DNA from: Desulfovibrio sp.
GTDB taxonomy: Bacteria; Desulfobacterota; Desulfovibrionia; Desulfovibrionales; Desulfovibrionaceae
NCBI GenBank assembly: GCA_031287575.1
Contig: JAITSV010000041.1
Coordinates: 1-50,142 of the forward strand
Length of the DNA stretch: 50,142 nt
Direction of reading: 5' to 3'
Both the position numbers and the translations under genes were made by a program. Under the pieces are notes generated by a model, which saw only the letters and a program-made list of their open reading frames with translations, did no database searches and was not told where the DNA came from. Below, piece by piece: positions 41,581 through 50,119 of this stretch. Position 1 is the first letter of the stretch, and every line of letters starts with the position of its first letter.

Positions 41581-42330
41581 TTACTTCTTGGCCAGGTGCT
41601 TCTGCTTCAGCTGTTCCCAATAGGGATCGGCCATGAGCAGCTTGTAGCCGTCGTTGATCAGCTTCAGCAGTTCGGCGTCTTCCTTGCGGGTGGCCACGCC
41701 GAAGTCCTCGGAGTCGCCGTACACGCCCACGACCTGGACGGCCTTGCCCTTGGAAGCGGCGTCGTCGGCGGGCAGGTTGTCCATGGTGGCGGCGTCGATG
41801 CGGCCGTTCAGCACGTCCTCGATGGCCAGCGGGGCGGAATCGTAGAAGCGCAGGTCATAGCCGTAGCCCTTGGCTTCCTTGTCCTTCTGCAGGGCTTCGG
41901 CCTCGGAGGTGCCACGCTGCACGCCCAGCTTCACCTTGCCCTTCAGGATCTGGTCGGCGGTGAGGGTGGACCCCTTCTTGGCGATGAAGACCTGCTTCAC
42001 GTTCCAGTAGGGGTTGGAAAAATTGACCTTCTCGCGGCGTTCTTCGGTGATGGACATGCCGGAGCAGACCATGTCGATCTTCTTGGCCAGCAGGTTGGGG
42101 ATGATGCCGTCCCAGTCCATGGGCTGGTGGGTGACCTTGAAGCCCATCTTCTTGGCGATCCAGTCCATGGAATCCACGTCGAAGCCGGCGGGCTTGCCGC
42201 TCTTGTCCACGTAGGCGAAGGGGGGATAGTTGGCGTCGATGCCGTTGATGTAGGTCTTTTCGGCAAAGGCCACTCCGCCAAGCGCCAGGACCAGGGCCAG
42301 GGCCGCCACAAGGGTGGTCATTCTGAACAT
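41581..42330 (-). CDS. Amino-acid ABC transporter substrate-binding protein
   Basis: A 249-residue periplasmic protein. Signal peptide MTTLVAALALVLALGG with cleavage after AFA. The mature domain has YINGIDANYPPFAYVDKSG, GFDVDSMDWIAKKMG and VCSGMSITEERREKVNFSNP, the glutamine/polar amino-acid-binding signature with the usual ligand-binding Arg. The exact ligand is not readable. GAGAGGAAG lies nine bases before the ATG. It is the first gene of the operon; the terminator downstream separates it from the permease. Confidence 0.9.
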   Translation of the reverse strand: MFRMTTLVAALALVLALGGVAFAEKTYINGIDANYPPFAYVDKSGKPAGFDVDSMDWIAKKMGFKVTHQPMDWDGIIPNLLAKKIDMVCSGMSITEERREKVNFSNPYWNVKQVFIAKKGSTLTADQILKGKVKLGVQRGTSEAEALQKDKEAKGYGYDLRFYDSAPLAIEDVLNGRIDAATMDNLPADDAASKGKAVQVVGVYGDSEDFGVATRKEDAELLKLINDGYKLLMADPYWEQLKQKHLAKK

Positions 42331-42646
42331 GCTTGTGCTTCCTCTCGTTCGTTGAACCGTTGCTTCACCACGCCCGCGCGCGGGGCCCGTCCCCGCCACG
42401 CATACCCGGCCACGCATACCCGGCCATGCATACCGCCATGCGAACATGCCGGAAAAGCTAAATTTCTTCATTTCGCTACCAGAAACGGAGTACCCGCGCA
42501 AGCGCCCCCCGCGTGATTTTGACAATTGCGTCGTCACTTGCCTTGCCGCGAGGGGCAAAGTCTGCCAAACTCCCACCCAATGCCCAGCCGCACCCGGACC
42601 TCGCCGTCCGGCGCGGGCGGCGCCATCACCCCAAACGAGGTCGGAC
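42331..42646. other. Divergent intergenic region with 14-base tandem repeats
   Basis: 316 bases between the minus-strand binding-protein gene and the plus-strand flavoredoxin. It holds GCCACGCATACCCG twice (42395-42422) with a degenerate third copy to 42434. A TTGACA on the plus strand at 42519-42524 could be a flavoredoxin -35, but the -10 is poor. No gene is seen. Confidence 0.5.
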
Positions 42647-43219
42647 ATGAAGAAATCCCTGGGTGCGCGCACCCTTGCCTATCCCACTCCGCTCTTTCTC
42701 GTGGGTACCTACGACCGCGACTCCCGCCCCAACATCATGGCGGCGGCCTGGGCGGGCATCTGCTGCTCGCAGCCGCCGAGCATCGCCGTTTCGCTGCGCA
42801 AGGCCACCTATACCTACCGGTCCATCACCGAGCGCGGGGCCTTCACCATCTCCATCCCCTCGCGTGCCTACGTGCGCCATGCGGACTACGCGGGCATCTA
42901 TTCCGGCGAGAACGAGGACAAGTTCGCCTCGCTGGGACTCACCCCGGTACCGGGCGAACACGTGGACGCCCCCTACGTGGGCGAATTTCCCATGGCCATC
43001 GAGCTGAAGCTGATCCATCAGATAGAAATAGGGCTGCATACGCAGTTCATCGGCGAGATCATGGACGTGAAGGTGGACGAATCCTGCCTGCGCGATGACG
43101 GCCTGCCCGACATCAACAAGGTGGACCCGGTGGTGTTCGCGCCGGTTTCGCGCGAATACTATGCCGTGGGCGAATTCCTGGCCAAGGCGTTCTCGGCGGG
43201 CAAGGGCCTGCGTTCCTGA
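42647..43219 (+). CDS. flr: Flavoredoxin (flavin reductase-like FMN protein)
   Basis: A 190-residue FMN-binding split-barrel protein. The N-terminus MKKSLGARTLAYPTP, the AAAWAGICCSQPPSIAVSLRKATYTY segment and IGLHTQFIGEIMDVK correspond well to Desulfovibrio flavoredoxin, which is 190 residues long and acts in electron transfer to thiosulfate/sulfite reduction in D. gigas. I base this on motif recall, not on an alignment. CGAGG lies seven bases before ATG 42647; an upstream in-frame extension is poor coding sequence. A strong terminator follows. Confidence 0.85.
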   Translation: MKKSLGARTLAYPTPLFLVGTYDRDSRPNIMAAAWAGICCSQPPSIAVSLRKATYTYRSITERGAFTISIPSRAYVRHADYAGIYSGENEDKFASLGLTPVPGEHVDAPYVGEFPMAIELKLIHQIEIGLHTQFIGEIMDVKVDESCLRDDGLPDINKVDPVVFAPVSREYYAVGEFLAKAFSAGKGLRS

Positions 43220-43236
43220 GCACCGGGCAACAACGC

Positions 43237-43277
43237 ACCGCGCGGTGCCGCACCGGTTGCGGTACCGCGCGGTTTTC
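43237..43277 (+). terminator. Rho-independent terminator after flavoredoxin
   Basis: A 16-base stem: ACCGCGCGGTGCCGCA (43237-43252) with TGCGGTACCGCGCGGT (43258-43273), one G-U pair, then TTTTCC. Confidence 0.85.
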
Positions 43278-43355
43278 CTTTATAGAAACACTTTGTCACA
43301 GAACTTCCGTGCGCCGCACGGACCACGGAACGACGTCCAGAACAAACCGGCCCGG

Positions 43356-43405
43356 CCCGGATGCCACCCGGATGCCCCACCCGGATGCCCCACCGGATAC
43401 CCATG
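43356..43405 (+). repeat. Tandem 13-base repeat at the wbaP start
   Basis: Four units, CCCGGATGCCA, CCCGGATGCCCCA twice, and CCGGATACCCATG, run into the start codon. Three of them carry an ATG (43361, 43372, 43385), two in frame with the gene and one out of frame. Confidence 0.85.
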
Positions 43406-44815
43406 ACACTCTGCTCGGTCCAGGCCGCGCCCTGGCGTACCACCCTGCTGCTGGTGCTGGCGGATACCGCCGTCATCATCTGCGTCACCCTGGCGGCAAC
43501 CCTGCTGCGCGACCTTGCGGGCAGCGGCATCCAGTGGGGATTCTATCCGCGGTTGCTGCCCTTCCTGCTGTTGCTGCCGCTGTTCAACGCGGTGCTCGGG
43601 CTGTACGCGGGCATCACGCTGCCCCCCCCGCAGGAACTGAAAAAACTCACCCTTGGCGCCTCCATGGCGTTCTTGTGCGCCGGTTCGTTCATCTTCTTCG
43701 CCAAGGGGGGTGAACGCTACTCGCGCGTGGCCTTCCTGCTGGCCTGGCTGGGATGCACCGTGGCCTTGCCGCTGTGCCGCCACTGGCTGCGCAGCTGTCT
43801 TGCCGCCCACGCCTGGTGGGGAACACCGGCCGTGATCCTGGGCGGCGGAGCCGCCGCCGAGGAAGTGGTGCGCACCCTGCGCGAGCGTCCCCTGCTGGGC
43901 CTGCGGCCCGTGGCCTGCGTGCCGCCGGATGGCGGCCCGGCCCCATACGCGGAAGAGTGCAGCCTTGGCTGCTGCCCCAGCGACGAGGACGCCGTACGCC
44001 TGTACCCCCGCGCCTACGCCCTGCTGCTGCTCGACAGCTTCGCCGACAACGAGGCGCGCCACCGCATCGTCGAGGCCACGGCGCAGTTCCGCAACGTATT
44101 GATCATGCCCCCTTTTTCCACGGGCGGGGCGCGACTGTGGGTCAGCGCCATGGACATCGGCGGCCTGCTGGGCCTGCTGGTGCGCCAGAACCTGCTGGAC
44201 GCCAACCGGGTGCGCCTGAAGCGGGCCATAGATCTGCTGCTCACGCTGGGCACCGCCGTACTGGTCCTGCCGCTGATCCTGGCCATTGCCGCCTGGGTCC
44301 GCATGGACAGCCCCGGTGCCCCTCTTTTCACCCAGAGGCGCATCGGCCAGAATGGCCGCGAGATACACATCCTGAAGTTCCGCACCATGGTCCAGGACGC
44401 CGAATGCGTGCTGCGCGACTGTCTGGCCGCAGACCCTGAGCTGCACGCCGAATGGGAACGCGACCAGAAACTGAAGTGCGATCCCCGGGTGACCCGGGCC
44501 GGAGCCTTCCTGCGCAAGACCAGCCTGGACGAGTTACCCCAGTTGTGGAACGTGCTGCGGGGCGAGATGAGCCTTGTGGGACCGCGCCCCATCGTGCAGG
44601 ACGAAGTGGCCAAGTACGGCGAGGTGTTCAACCTGTACACGCGCGTCAAGCCGGGCATCACCGGACTGTGGCAGGTTTCCGGCCGCAACGACGTAAGCTA
44701 CCCGCAGCGGGTGGAAATGGACCGCTACTACATCTGTAACTGGTCGGTGTGGTTCGACATCTGGATTCTGGCCAAGACCGTGCCCGTGGTGTTGCAGCGC
44801 AACGGGGCCTATTAG
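43403..44815 (+). CDS. wbaP: WbaP-type undecaprenyl-phosphate sugar phosphotransferase
   Basis: A membrane polyprenol sugar-phosphate transferase of about 470 residues that starts a polysaccharide on undecaprenyl phosphate. The N-terminal half has four or five membrane helices (TTLLLVLADTAVIICVTLAA; LLPFLLLLPLFNAVLGL) and a CoA-binding-like fold (AVILGGGAAAEEVVR). The catalytic C-terminal domain has KRAIDLLLTLGTAVL, HILKFRTMV, SLDELPQLWNVLRGEMSLVGPRP and GITGLWQVSGR. The full-length form fits WbaP (galactose-1-phosphate) better than the short PglC class; sugar is not proven. Start is uncertain: 43403 is preferred, but in-frame ATGs at 43361 and 43385 lie in the tandem repeat and none has a ribosome site. 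Confidence 0.88.
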   Translation: MTLCSVQAAPWRTTLLLVLADTAVIICVTLAATLLRDLAGSGIQWGFYPRLLPFLLLLPLFNAVLGLYAGITLPPPQELKKLTLGASMAFLCAGSFIFFAKGGERYSRVAFLLAWLGCTVALPLCRHWLRSCLAAHAWWGTPAVILGGGAAAEEVVRTLRERPLLGLRPVACVPPDGGPAPYAEECSLGCCPSDEDAVRLYPRAYALLLLDSFADNEARHRIVEATAQFRNVLIMPPFSTGGARLWVSAMDIGGLLGLLVRQNLLDANRVRLKRAIDLLLTLGTAVLVLPLILAIAAWVRMDSPGAPLFTQRRIGQNGREIHILKFRTMVQDAECVLRDCLAADPELHAEWERDQKLKCDPRVTRAGAFLRKTSLDELPQLWNVLRGEMSLVGPRPIVQDEVAKYGEVFNLYTRVKPGITGLWQVSGRNDVSYPQRVEMDRYYICNWSVWFDIWILAKTVPVVLQRNGAY

Positions 44816-44847
44816 GCCGCCACCCCTCCTTTGCGCGCTTGAAACAT

Positions 44848-44901
44848 GCCGCACACGCAGGAAGGCCGGGAGCATGCTCCCGGCCTTCCTGCGTGTGCGG
44901 C
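44848..44901. terminator. Perfect 54-base palindrome between convergent genes
   Basis: Two 27-base arms, GCCGCACACGCAGGAAGGCC.. and its exact reverse complement, meet with no spacer (centre GCATGC). It lies 32 bases after wbaP and 36 bases before the end of the minus-strand glycosyltransferase gene. It probably works as a terminator for both, though T-runs are absent. Confidence 0.75.
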
Positions 44902-44937
44902 AACGCGTCCGCCGCGCGCGGACATGCGGGCAATCCG

Positions 44938-46074
44938 TCAGCGTCCCGAAGCCGGTGCCATGCCCGGCCCCGCCATGTCCCGCAGGGCTTCTTCCACCAC
45001 CGCGCCGAACTCCGTCCGGAACCGTTCCTCGCCAAAGTTCCGGGCATGCGCGGCAATGCGCAGCGGGTCGAACCGCTGTTCCTCGCGCTCGAAGCGATCC
45101 AACGCGGCCACCAGCGCATCCACGTCCTGCGTGCCGAAGAACAGCCCCGTCCCGCCGTCCACCACCGTCTCCAGCGCGCCGCCCCGCCCATAGGCGATGA
45201 CCGGTCGCCCGGAGGCCATGGCCTCCACCGGCACCATGCCGAAATCCTCCTCGCCGGGGAACAGCAACGCGCGGCTCTGGGCATACATGGCGCGCACGGC
45301 GGCGTCGTCCAGTCGGCCCACGAAGCGTACCGTGGGTCCGGCCACGGCCTCCAGCGCGCTGCGCATCTCGCCTTCGCCCGCCACGATCAGCGGGCGGCCC
45401 GTGGCGGTGCAGGCGCGCACGGCAAGGTCCACCCGCTTGTAGCCCACGAGTTGGCCAAGACACAGATAGGGCGCCCCTTCCGCGGGCCGGGTAAGTTCGG
45501 CTGGCGCAAAGGCGCCCACGTCCACGGGAGGGGTTACGACGACCGCGTCGCGCCGCCAGTGCTTGCGGATGCGCGCCGCCACCGTGCGCGAATTGGCCAC
45601 GCAGCGGTCCACCCGCATGGCCGAAACGGCGTCCCACATGCGCAGGTAATGGAACCACGGACGCATCATGCCCCGCGTGAACCAGCCCGCCTCTTCCAGG
45701 TAGTCCTGATAAAAATCCCACAGGTAGCGCATGGGGCTGTGGCAATAGCAGACGTGGGGGGTATCCGCGCGGGTCAGAACCCCCTTGGCCGGGCCCGATT
45801 CGCTGGAAATGACCAGGTCGTAGCCACGCAGGTCCAGCTGCTCCAGTGCCAGCGGCATGAGCGGCAGGTATTTCTTGTAATGGCGCACCGCGCCGGGCAG
45901 GCGCCCGATGAACGTGGTGCGGATGTCGTGGGCCAGCAATTCGCGCGAAAGGCGGGTGCGGTCCACCACGTGGGTGAACACGTCAGCCCGCGGGTACATG
46001 CGGCACAGCGCCTCGACCACCTTTTCGCCGCCGCGCATGCCCACGAGCCAGTAATGTACGATGGCTACCTTCAT
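44938..46074 (-). CDS. Family 4 glycosyltransferase
   Basis: A 378-residue GT-B enzyme. The N-terminal acceptor domain begins KVAIVHYWLVGMRGGEKVVE with its Gly-rich loop. Domain two has RPLIVAGEGEM, VRFVGRLDDAAVRAMYAQSR and the signature GEEDFGMVPVEAMASGRPVIA with the donor-binding Glu pair. It probably adds a sugar to the polysaccharide begun by the neighbouring WbaP. The start at 46074 has GGAGG seven bases upstream; the open frame continues far upstream only because of the high GC content. Confidence 0.9.
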   Translation of the reverse strand: MKVAIVHYWLVGMRGGEKVVEALCRMYPRADVFTHVVDRTRLSRELLAHDIRTTFIGRLPGAVRHYKKYLPLMPLALEQLDLRGYDLVISSESGPAKGVLTRADTPHVCYCHSPMRYLWDFYQDYLEEAGWFTRGMMRPWFHYLRMWDAVSAMRVDRCVANSRTVAARIRKHWRRDAVVVTPPVDVGAFAPAELTRPAEGAPYLCLGQLVGYKRVDLAVRACTATGRPLIVAGEGEMRSALEAVAGPTVRFVGRLDDAAVRAMYAQSRALLFPGEEDFGMVPVEAMASGRPVIAYGRGGALETVVDGGTGLFFGTQDVDALVAALDRFEREEQRFDPLRIAAHARNFGEERFRTEFGAVVEEALRDMAGPGMAPASGR

Positions 46075-46212
46075 TCCGCCTCCGGCCACGTGCCGCCATT
46101 GCCTGAATGTTCCATGACCATGGCCTTGTAGCGCGCCCGGCCGGGGGGCGTCCAGCGCGGGCTGACGCCCGTGACCGCGCCACGGGCCACTCCCCCCGCC
46201 CGCGCGCCATGC

Positions 46213-46244
46213 AAAACGCCCCGCCGGGGGCACCGGCGGGGCGT
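46213..46244 (-). terminator. Terminator of sulP
   Basis: On the minus strand ACGCCCCGCCGG pairs with CCGGCGGGGCGT, then TTTTGC. It lies 34 bases after the sulP stop. Confidence 0.75.
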
Positions 46245-46277
46245 CGTCATGCATCCTCCCGGCCGTTCCGGCGAGGG

Positions 46278-47990
46278 CTATTTCTTCATCGTGGGGGCCA
46301 TCCCGTGCTTGTCGGCCAGCAGGCGCACGGCGTGCTCGATGGCCCGGTCCACGTTCTCGAACACGTTCTCGCGGCCTATCATGTCCAGGGTGCCGAAGCG
46401 CTCCATCATGTTGCGGGCGGCGGGCCGCACGCCGGACAGCAGCAGCACGGTGCCCCGGCGGCGGCAGGTGCGGTAGAACGCCTCCAGCGCGTTGGCCCCG
46501 GTGGAATCCACCGTGGTGGCCTTGCGCATGCGCAGGATGAACACCTCCGGCTGCTTCTGCAACGCCTGCGACACGCTCTGGAAGCGGTCCGCCACGCCGA
46601 AGAAGAACGGCCCGTCGATCTCGTACACCTGCACCCCGTCGGGCACGGTCAGTTCCGCCGTTTCGCGGCCCTGGATCACCGGCTTGTCGTCGATGGCGCA
46701 GGAGCAGATGGCGGTCACCTCGCTCATGCGGCGCATGAACAGCAGCGAGGCCAGCATCACCCCCACGTACACCGCCACGGTCAGGTCGATGACCACGGTC
46801 AGCACGAAGGTCAGGCACATCACCGTAATGTCGGACTTGGGCGCGCGCAGCAGGCGCAGGAACTTGTGCAGTTCGCTCATGTCCCACGAAACCATGATCA
46901 GCACGGCGGCCAGGCTGGCCAGCGGGATGAACGAGGCCAGCGGCGCCAGGAACAGTACGAAGGCCACCAGCACCGCCGCGTGCACCATGCCCGCCACCGG
47001 GGTCTGCCCGCCGGAGCGGATGTTGGTGACCGTGCGCGCGATGGCCCCGGTGGCCGGAATGCCCCCGAACAGCACCGACGCGATGTTGGCCGCGCCCTGG
47101 GCGGTCAGCTCGACGTTGGAATTGTGCTTGTCGCCGGTCATGCCGTCGGCCACCACGCACGAAAGCAGCGATTCGATGCCCGCCAGCAGGGCGATGGTCA
47201 TGGCGTCGGGCAACAGTTCACGCACGCGGGCAAAGGTGAACGTGGGCCAGACGAAGCTGGGCAGTTCACGCGGAATGCCGCCGAACCGGCTGCCGATGGT
47301 CTCCACCTGCAACCCCAGCGCCCACACCGCAAGGGAGGCCACCGCCACCCCCACCACGGGCGCGGGAATGCGCGGGATGAATCGCCGCGTGGCCAGGATG
47401 CACGCCAGCGCCAACCCGGCCACGCACAGCGTGGTCGGGCTGATGGTGCCCAGGTGTTCTGCGTAAGCCATCCACTTGTCGAAGAATTCCGGCGGCACCG
47501 CATCCATCTGCAACCCGAAGAAATCCTTCATCTGCGACGAGAAGATCAGCACGGCGATGCCCGCCGTGAACCCGGTGGTGACCGGATAGGGAATGTACTT
47601 GATCAGCACGCCGATGCGGCACAGGCCGAAGATGAGCAGCATGGCCCCGGCCAGCAGCGTGGTGATGACCAGCCCATCGTACCCGTGCCGGTAGATGACG
47701 TTGTAGATGATGACCACGAAGGCGCCGGTGGGCCCGCCGATCTGGTAGCGGCTGCCGCCCAGCAGCGAGATGAGGAACCCGGCCACGATGGCGGTGAACA
47801 GCCCCCGTTCCGGCGTGGTGCCCGAGGCGATGGCGAAGGCCATGGCCAGCGGCAGGGCCACCACGCCCACGGTAAGGCCCGCCAGCAGGTCGCGGATGAA
47901 TTTCTGCGTCGAATATCCGGCGCGCAGTTCGGTGATGGTGCGCGGCAGAAAGGATGTCGCGTCGTCGCCCATGTTGTCTGTACCAGCCAT
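46278..47990 (-). CDS. sulP: SulP-family sulfate permease
   Basis: A 570-residue inner-membrane anion transporter with ten or more hydrophobic segments: LLAGLTVGVVALPLAMAFAI, FLISLLGGSRYQIGGPTGAF (the anion-binding helix of the family) and NIASVLFGGIPATGAIARTVTN. A STAS domain ends the protein, with PDGVQVYEIDGPFFFGVADRF and MRKATTVDSTGANALEAFYR. SulP proteins import sulfate, bicarbonate or related anions; in a sulfate reducer, sulfate is most likely. GGGAGCGG lies ahead of the start at 47990. No operon partner is next to it. Confidence 0.92.
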   Translation of the reverse strand: MAGTDNMGDDATSFLPRTITELRAGYSTQKFIRDLLAGLTVGVVALPLAMAFAIASGTTPERGLFTAIVAGFLISLLGGSRYQIGGPTGAFVVIIYNVIYRHGYDGLVITTLLAGAMLLIFGLCRIGVLIKYIPYPVTTGFTAGIAVLIFSSQMKDFFGLQMDAVPPEFFDKWMAYAEHLGTISPTTLCVAGLALACILATRRFIPRIPAPVVGVAVASLAVWALGLQVETIGSRFGGIPRELPSFVWPTFTFARVRELLPDAMTIALLAGIESLLSCVVADGMTGDKHNSNVELTAQGAANIASVLFGGIPATGAIARTVTNIRSGGQTPVAGMVHAAVLVAFVLFLAPLASFIPLASLAAVLIMVSWDMSELHKFLRLLRAPKSDITVMCLTFVLTVVIDLTVAVYVGVMLASLLFMRRMSEVTAICSCAIDDKPVIQGRETAELTVPDGVQVYEIDGPFFFGVADRFQSVSQALQKQPEVFILRMRKATTVDSTGANALEAFYRTCRRRGTVLLLSGVRPAARNMMERFGTLDMIGRENVFENVDRAIEHAVRLLADKHGMAPTMKK

Positions 47991-48748
47991 TGCCGCTCCC
48001 TTGCTTGCGCGCGCCGGGGTGGTGCATGCGCCCCAGGCACCGGTGGCGCCGTCATTCACGGACCGGATGCGGCAGCCCACCGCGCCCGGCCCCGATCAAG
48101 AGTGCGCCACGCCCCGATTGACGCGCGTACTCACTCGCAAAAACCGCCTACGTTCCGCCGGACATGCCGCACGATGCCTTGCCCCGACGGGACCGCAGGT
48201 CAGCGGGGGGTGCGCGCCGCGAACTGCGGCAATGCTGCCGTTTTCAGCAGTAAGTAAAACACGCACCCCAAAGCCCGGTCCATTACTCCCGGTGCGCGAC
48301 GTTGGCAAGTGGACAGTTATATTTTTTTATTTCAATGTGTTGCTGTGTGTTATATAAGACTGCGCGTTTACATGACGCACACCAACGCACCGCTGACGGC
48401 ATGGGGCGGAGACCGGTGCCCCCATTTTTGCCCGGAGTGGCCTGACGGACAGGGCGCGCATGGGGGACGGCCCGAGCGCACGGGCGCCCGAGCGTGCCTA
48501 CGCGCGAGGATTCCGGCGCATTCGCGAGCAGGCAGGCAACGCGGAACGGCAGGACCACGCCATGCTCGCCACGCAGGCCACAACAAGAGAACCGCCCGCG
48601 GACCATCGGCCCACGGGCGGTTCTCTTGCAAATGGTTACGCCGAAGACTGCGCCCCCCCGCAAACAAGCCATCCCACGCCGCCCGCCGCCGGGCGGACGG
48701 TCTATGGCCGTGGGGCCGAGGGGCGTCGGGGGGGGGGCCCTTGCGCTG
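47991..48748. other. Intergenic region, no gene seen
   Basis: 758 bases. The clear elements are an AT-rich patch at 48318-48360 (TTATATTTTTTTATTT, TTATATAAGAC), which may carry a promoter for sulP on the minus strand, and the hairpin at 48585-48627. Open frames here run across both strands with no ribosome site. Confidence 0.5.
48585..48627 (-). terminator. Hairpin downstream of the AraC-family gene
   Basis: AAGAGAACCGCCCG (48585-48598) pairs with CGGGCGGTTCTCTT (48614-48627). Followed on the minus strand by GTTGTGG. It lies about 120 bases after the gene end. Confidence 0.6.
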
Positions 48749-50119
48749 CTACAGCGACCGCACCGCCACGCAAATACCCACGTCCCATGGACCTTCGGGC
48801 GGGCTGCCCAGCATGTCGTGGTACAACTCGTAGCCGGGGCGGTCGTCGCACTGCCAGCCGCTGGCGGGCAGCCACTGGGTGTACATGTCGTTCCAGGCCC
48901 GGAAGAATCCGTCGCAGGGAATCATGCTGCGGTATTCCGCGTACAGCCCGCCGGGCAGGGTCTGCACGCTGATGCCCGCCTCGGCCAGTTCCAGTGCGTC
49001 CACCTCCGGCCCGATGGCGATGCAGGCGTCATAGCGGCAGTTTTCCGGCGGGGTCACCTCCGGGTTGTCCCAGCTCACGCCGAATCCCGGCACGCCGGGC
49101 CGCAACAGGCCGCGCTGCCCGGCCCAAGCCATCAGGCGGCCCCACACCGGGCCTATGGTTTCGCTCGCATAGGGACCGATGTGCCGCAGATAGGCCACGC
49201 GGTAGGCGGTCCTTTCGGTAACTTCCACATTCATGGCGTCGCTCCTTGTGCTGTCCGGGTCCAGCCGGACGTGTGGCGGACCGCCCGCAAACCACGGCAT
49301 GTCGCCGTGCGGGGATACCACGTCCGGCAAGGCCGGGGTACCGGATGGTTCCGGATGCAGCGCCCCGGGACCGGTCGCCCCGTCGCGCCCGGCTGCCTCG
49401 TCGCGCCCGGCTGCCTCGTTGCGCCCGGCTGCCTCGTTGCGCATGGACGGTTGGTACACCGGACCGCCGGACGGGGCGTTTCGTGCCTTGCCATTCCCGG
49501 CGTGCGCGCGAAAGGGGTCTGCCAACAGGCAGTGCGCCCCCTCCCGGTCCGCGCCGGTCTGGTAGTGGCGGCGGCGCCGGTATTCACTGGGCGTCATGTC
49601 GAAACGTTCGCGAAAGGCGCGGGCGAAATTCTGCGACGAGGAAAACCCGCAGTGCATGGCCACGTCGGTCACGCTCAAGGCCGGGGCAAAGGCCAGCAGG
49701 TTCGCCGCGCGATCCATGCGCAGGCGGCGGATGAACCCGTGCAGCGTCTCGCCCACCAGCCCGGCGAAGATGCGGTGGAAATGAAAGCGTGAAAAGGGCG
49801 CGGCCCCGGCCAGTTCGTCCAGGGTGAAATCGCGCGCGGGGTCCGCCGCGATGTAGTCGATGACCCGGTTGATGCGCGCCTCGTAGCGGCGCAGGGTGTC
49901 TTCGCGCAGGGGCAGGCATTCCGGGCGGGGCAGGCCGAAGGCGGTATCCGTGCCGGGCGGGGCGTGGTCCGTGAATACTCCCGTGGACGGCGGCGCGGAT
50001 GCGCCCTGCCCGGCAATGTCCACACCAAAGGGACCAGCAGAAAGTCCGGCGGAGGGGGCGATTCCGGCTGTGGCCTCGGGGATGCTTTCAGGGGATGTGT
50101 CGAGCGGGGAGCGCGTCAT
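48749..50119 (-). CDS. AraC-family regulator with GyrI-like effector domain
   Basis: A 456-residue regulator. An N-terminal low-complexity region of about 70 residues precedes the AraC helix-turn-helix pair: RINRVIDYIAADPARDFTL, AAPFSRFHFHRIF, and SVTDVAMHCGFSSSQNFARAF with FDMTPSEYR. A second linker follows. It has an 18-base tandem repeat (NEAAGR three times). The C-terminal 155 residues (YRVAYLRHIGPYASETIGPVW to VGICVAVRSL) are a GyrI-like small-molecule-binding domain, as in Rob/SoxS-type multidrug regulators. It therefore probably senses a toxic small compound. The ATG at 50119 is the last possible start in the window; the upstream region is outside. Confidence 0.88.
   Translation of the reverse strand: MTRSPLDTSPESIPEATAGIAPSAGLSAGPFGVDIAGQGASAPPSTGVFTDHAPPGTDTAFGLPRPECLPLREDTLRRYEARINRVIDYIAADPARDFTLDELAGAAPFSRFHFHRIFAGLVGETLHGFIRRLRMDRAANLLAFAPALSVTDVAMHCGFSSSQNFARAFRERFDMTPSEYRRRRHYQTGADREGAHCLLADPFRAHAGNGKARNAPSGGPVYQPSMRNEAAGRNEAAGRDEAAGRDGATGPGALHPEPSGTPALPDVVSPHGDMPWFAGGPPHVRLDPDSTRSDAMNVEVTERTAYRVAYLRHIGPYASETIGPVWGRLMAWAGQRGLLRPGVPGFGVSWDNPEVTPPENCRYDACIAIGPEVDALELAEAGISVQTLPGGLYAEYRSMIPCDGFFRAWNDMYTQWLPASGWQCDDRPGYELYHDMLGSPPEGPWDVGICVAVRSL
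49381..49434. repeat. 18-base tandem repeat, three copies plus a partial, in the AraC-type gene
   Basis: CGT(C/T)GCGCCCGGCTGCCT is repeated at 49381, 49399 and 49417, with a partial copy at 49435. It encodes the (N/D)EAAGR linker between the DNA-binding and effector domains. Confidence 0.85.

Noticed and set aside
44938-47160. A 740-residue glycosyltransferase fusion
   Set aside because: The frame is open upstream of the true start at 46074, but the extra part is antisense to sulP. A GGAGG and the KVAIVHYW N-terminus mark the start.
48309-48833. A 174-codon plus-strand frame in the sulP-AraC gap
   Set aside because: It has no ribosome site, overlaps the terminator hairpin and the 3' end of the AraC-family gene, and has no recognisable motif.
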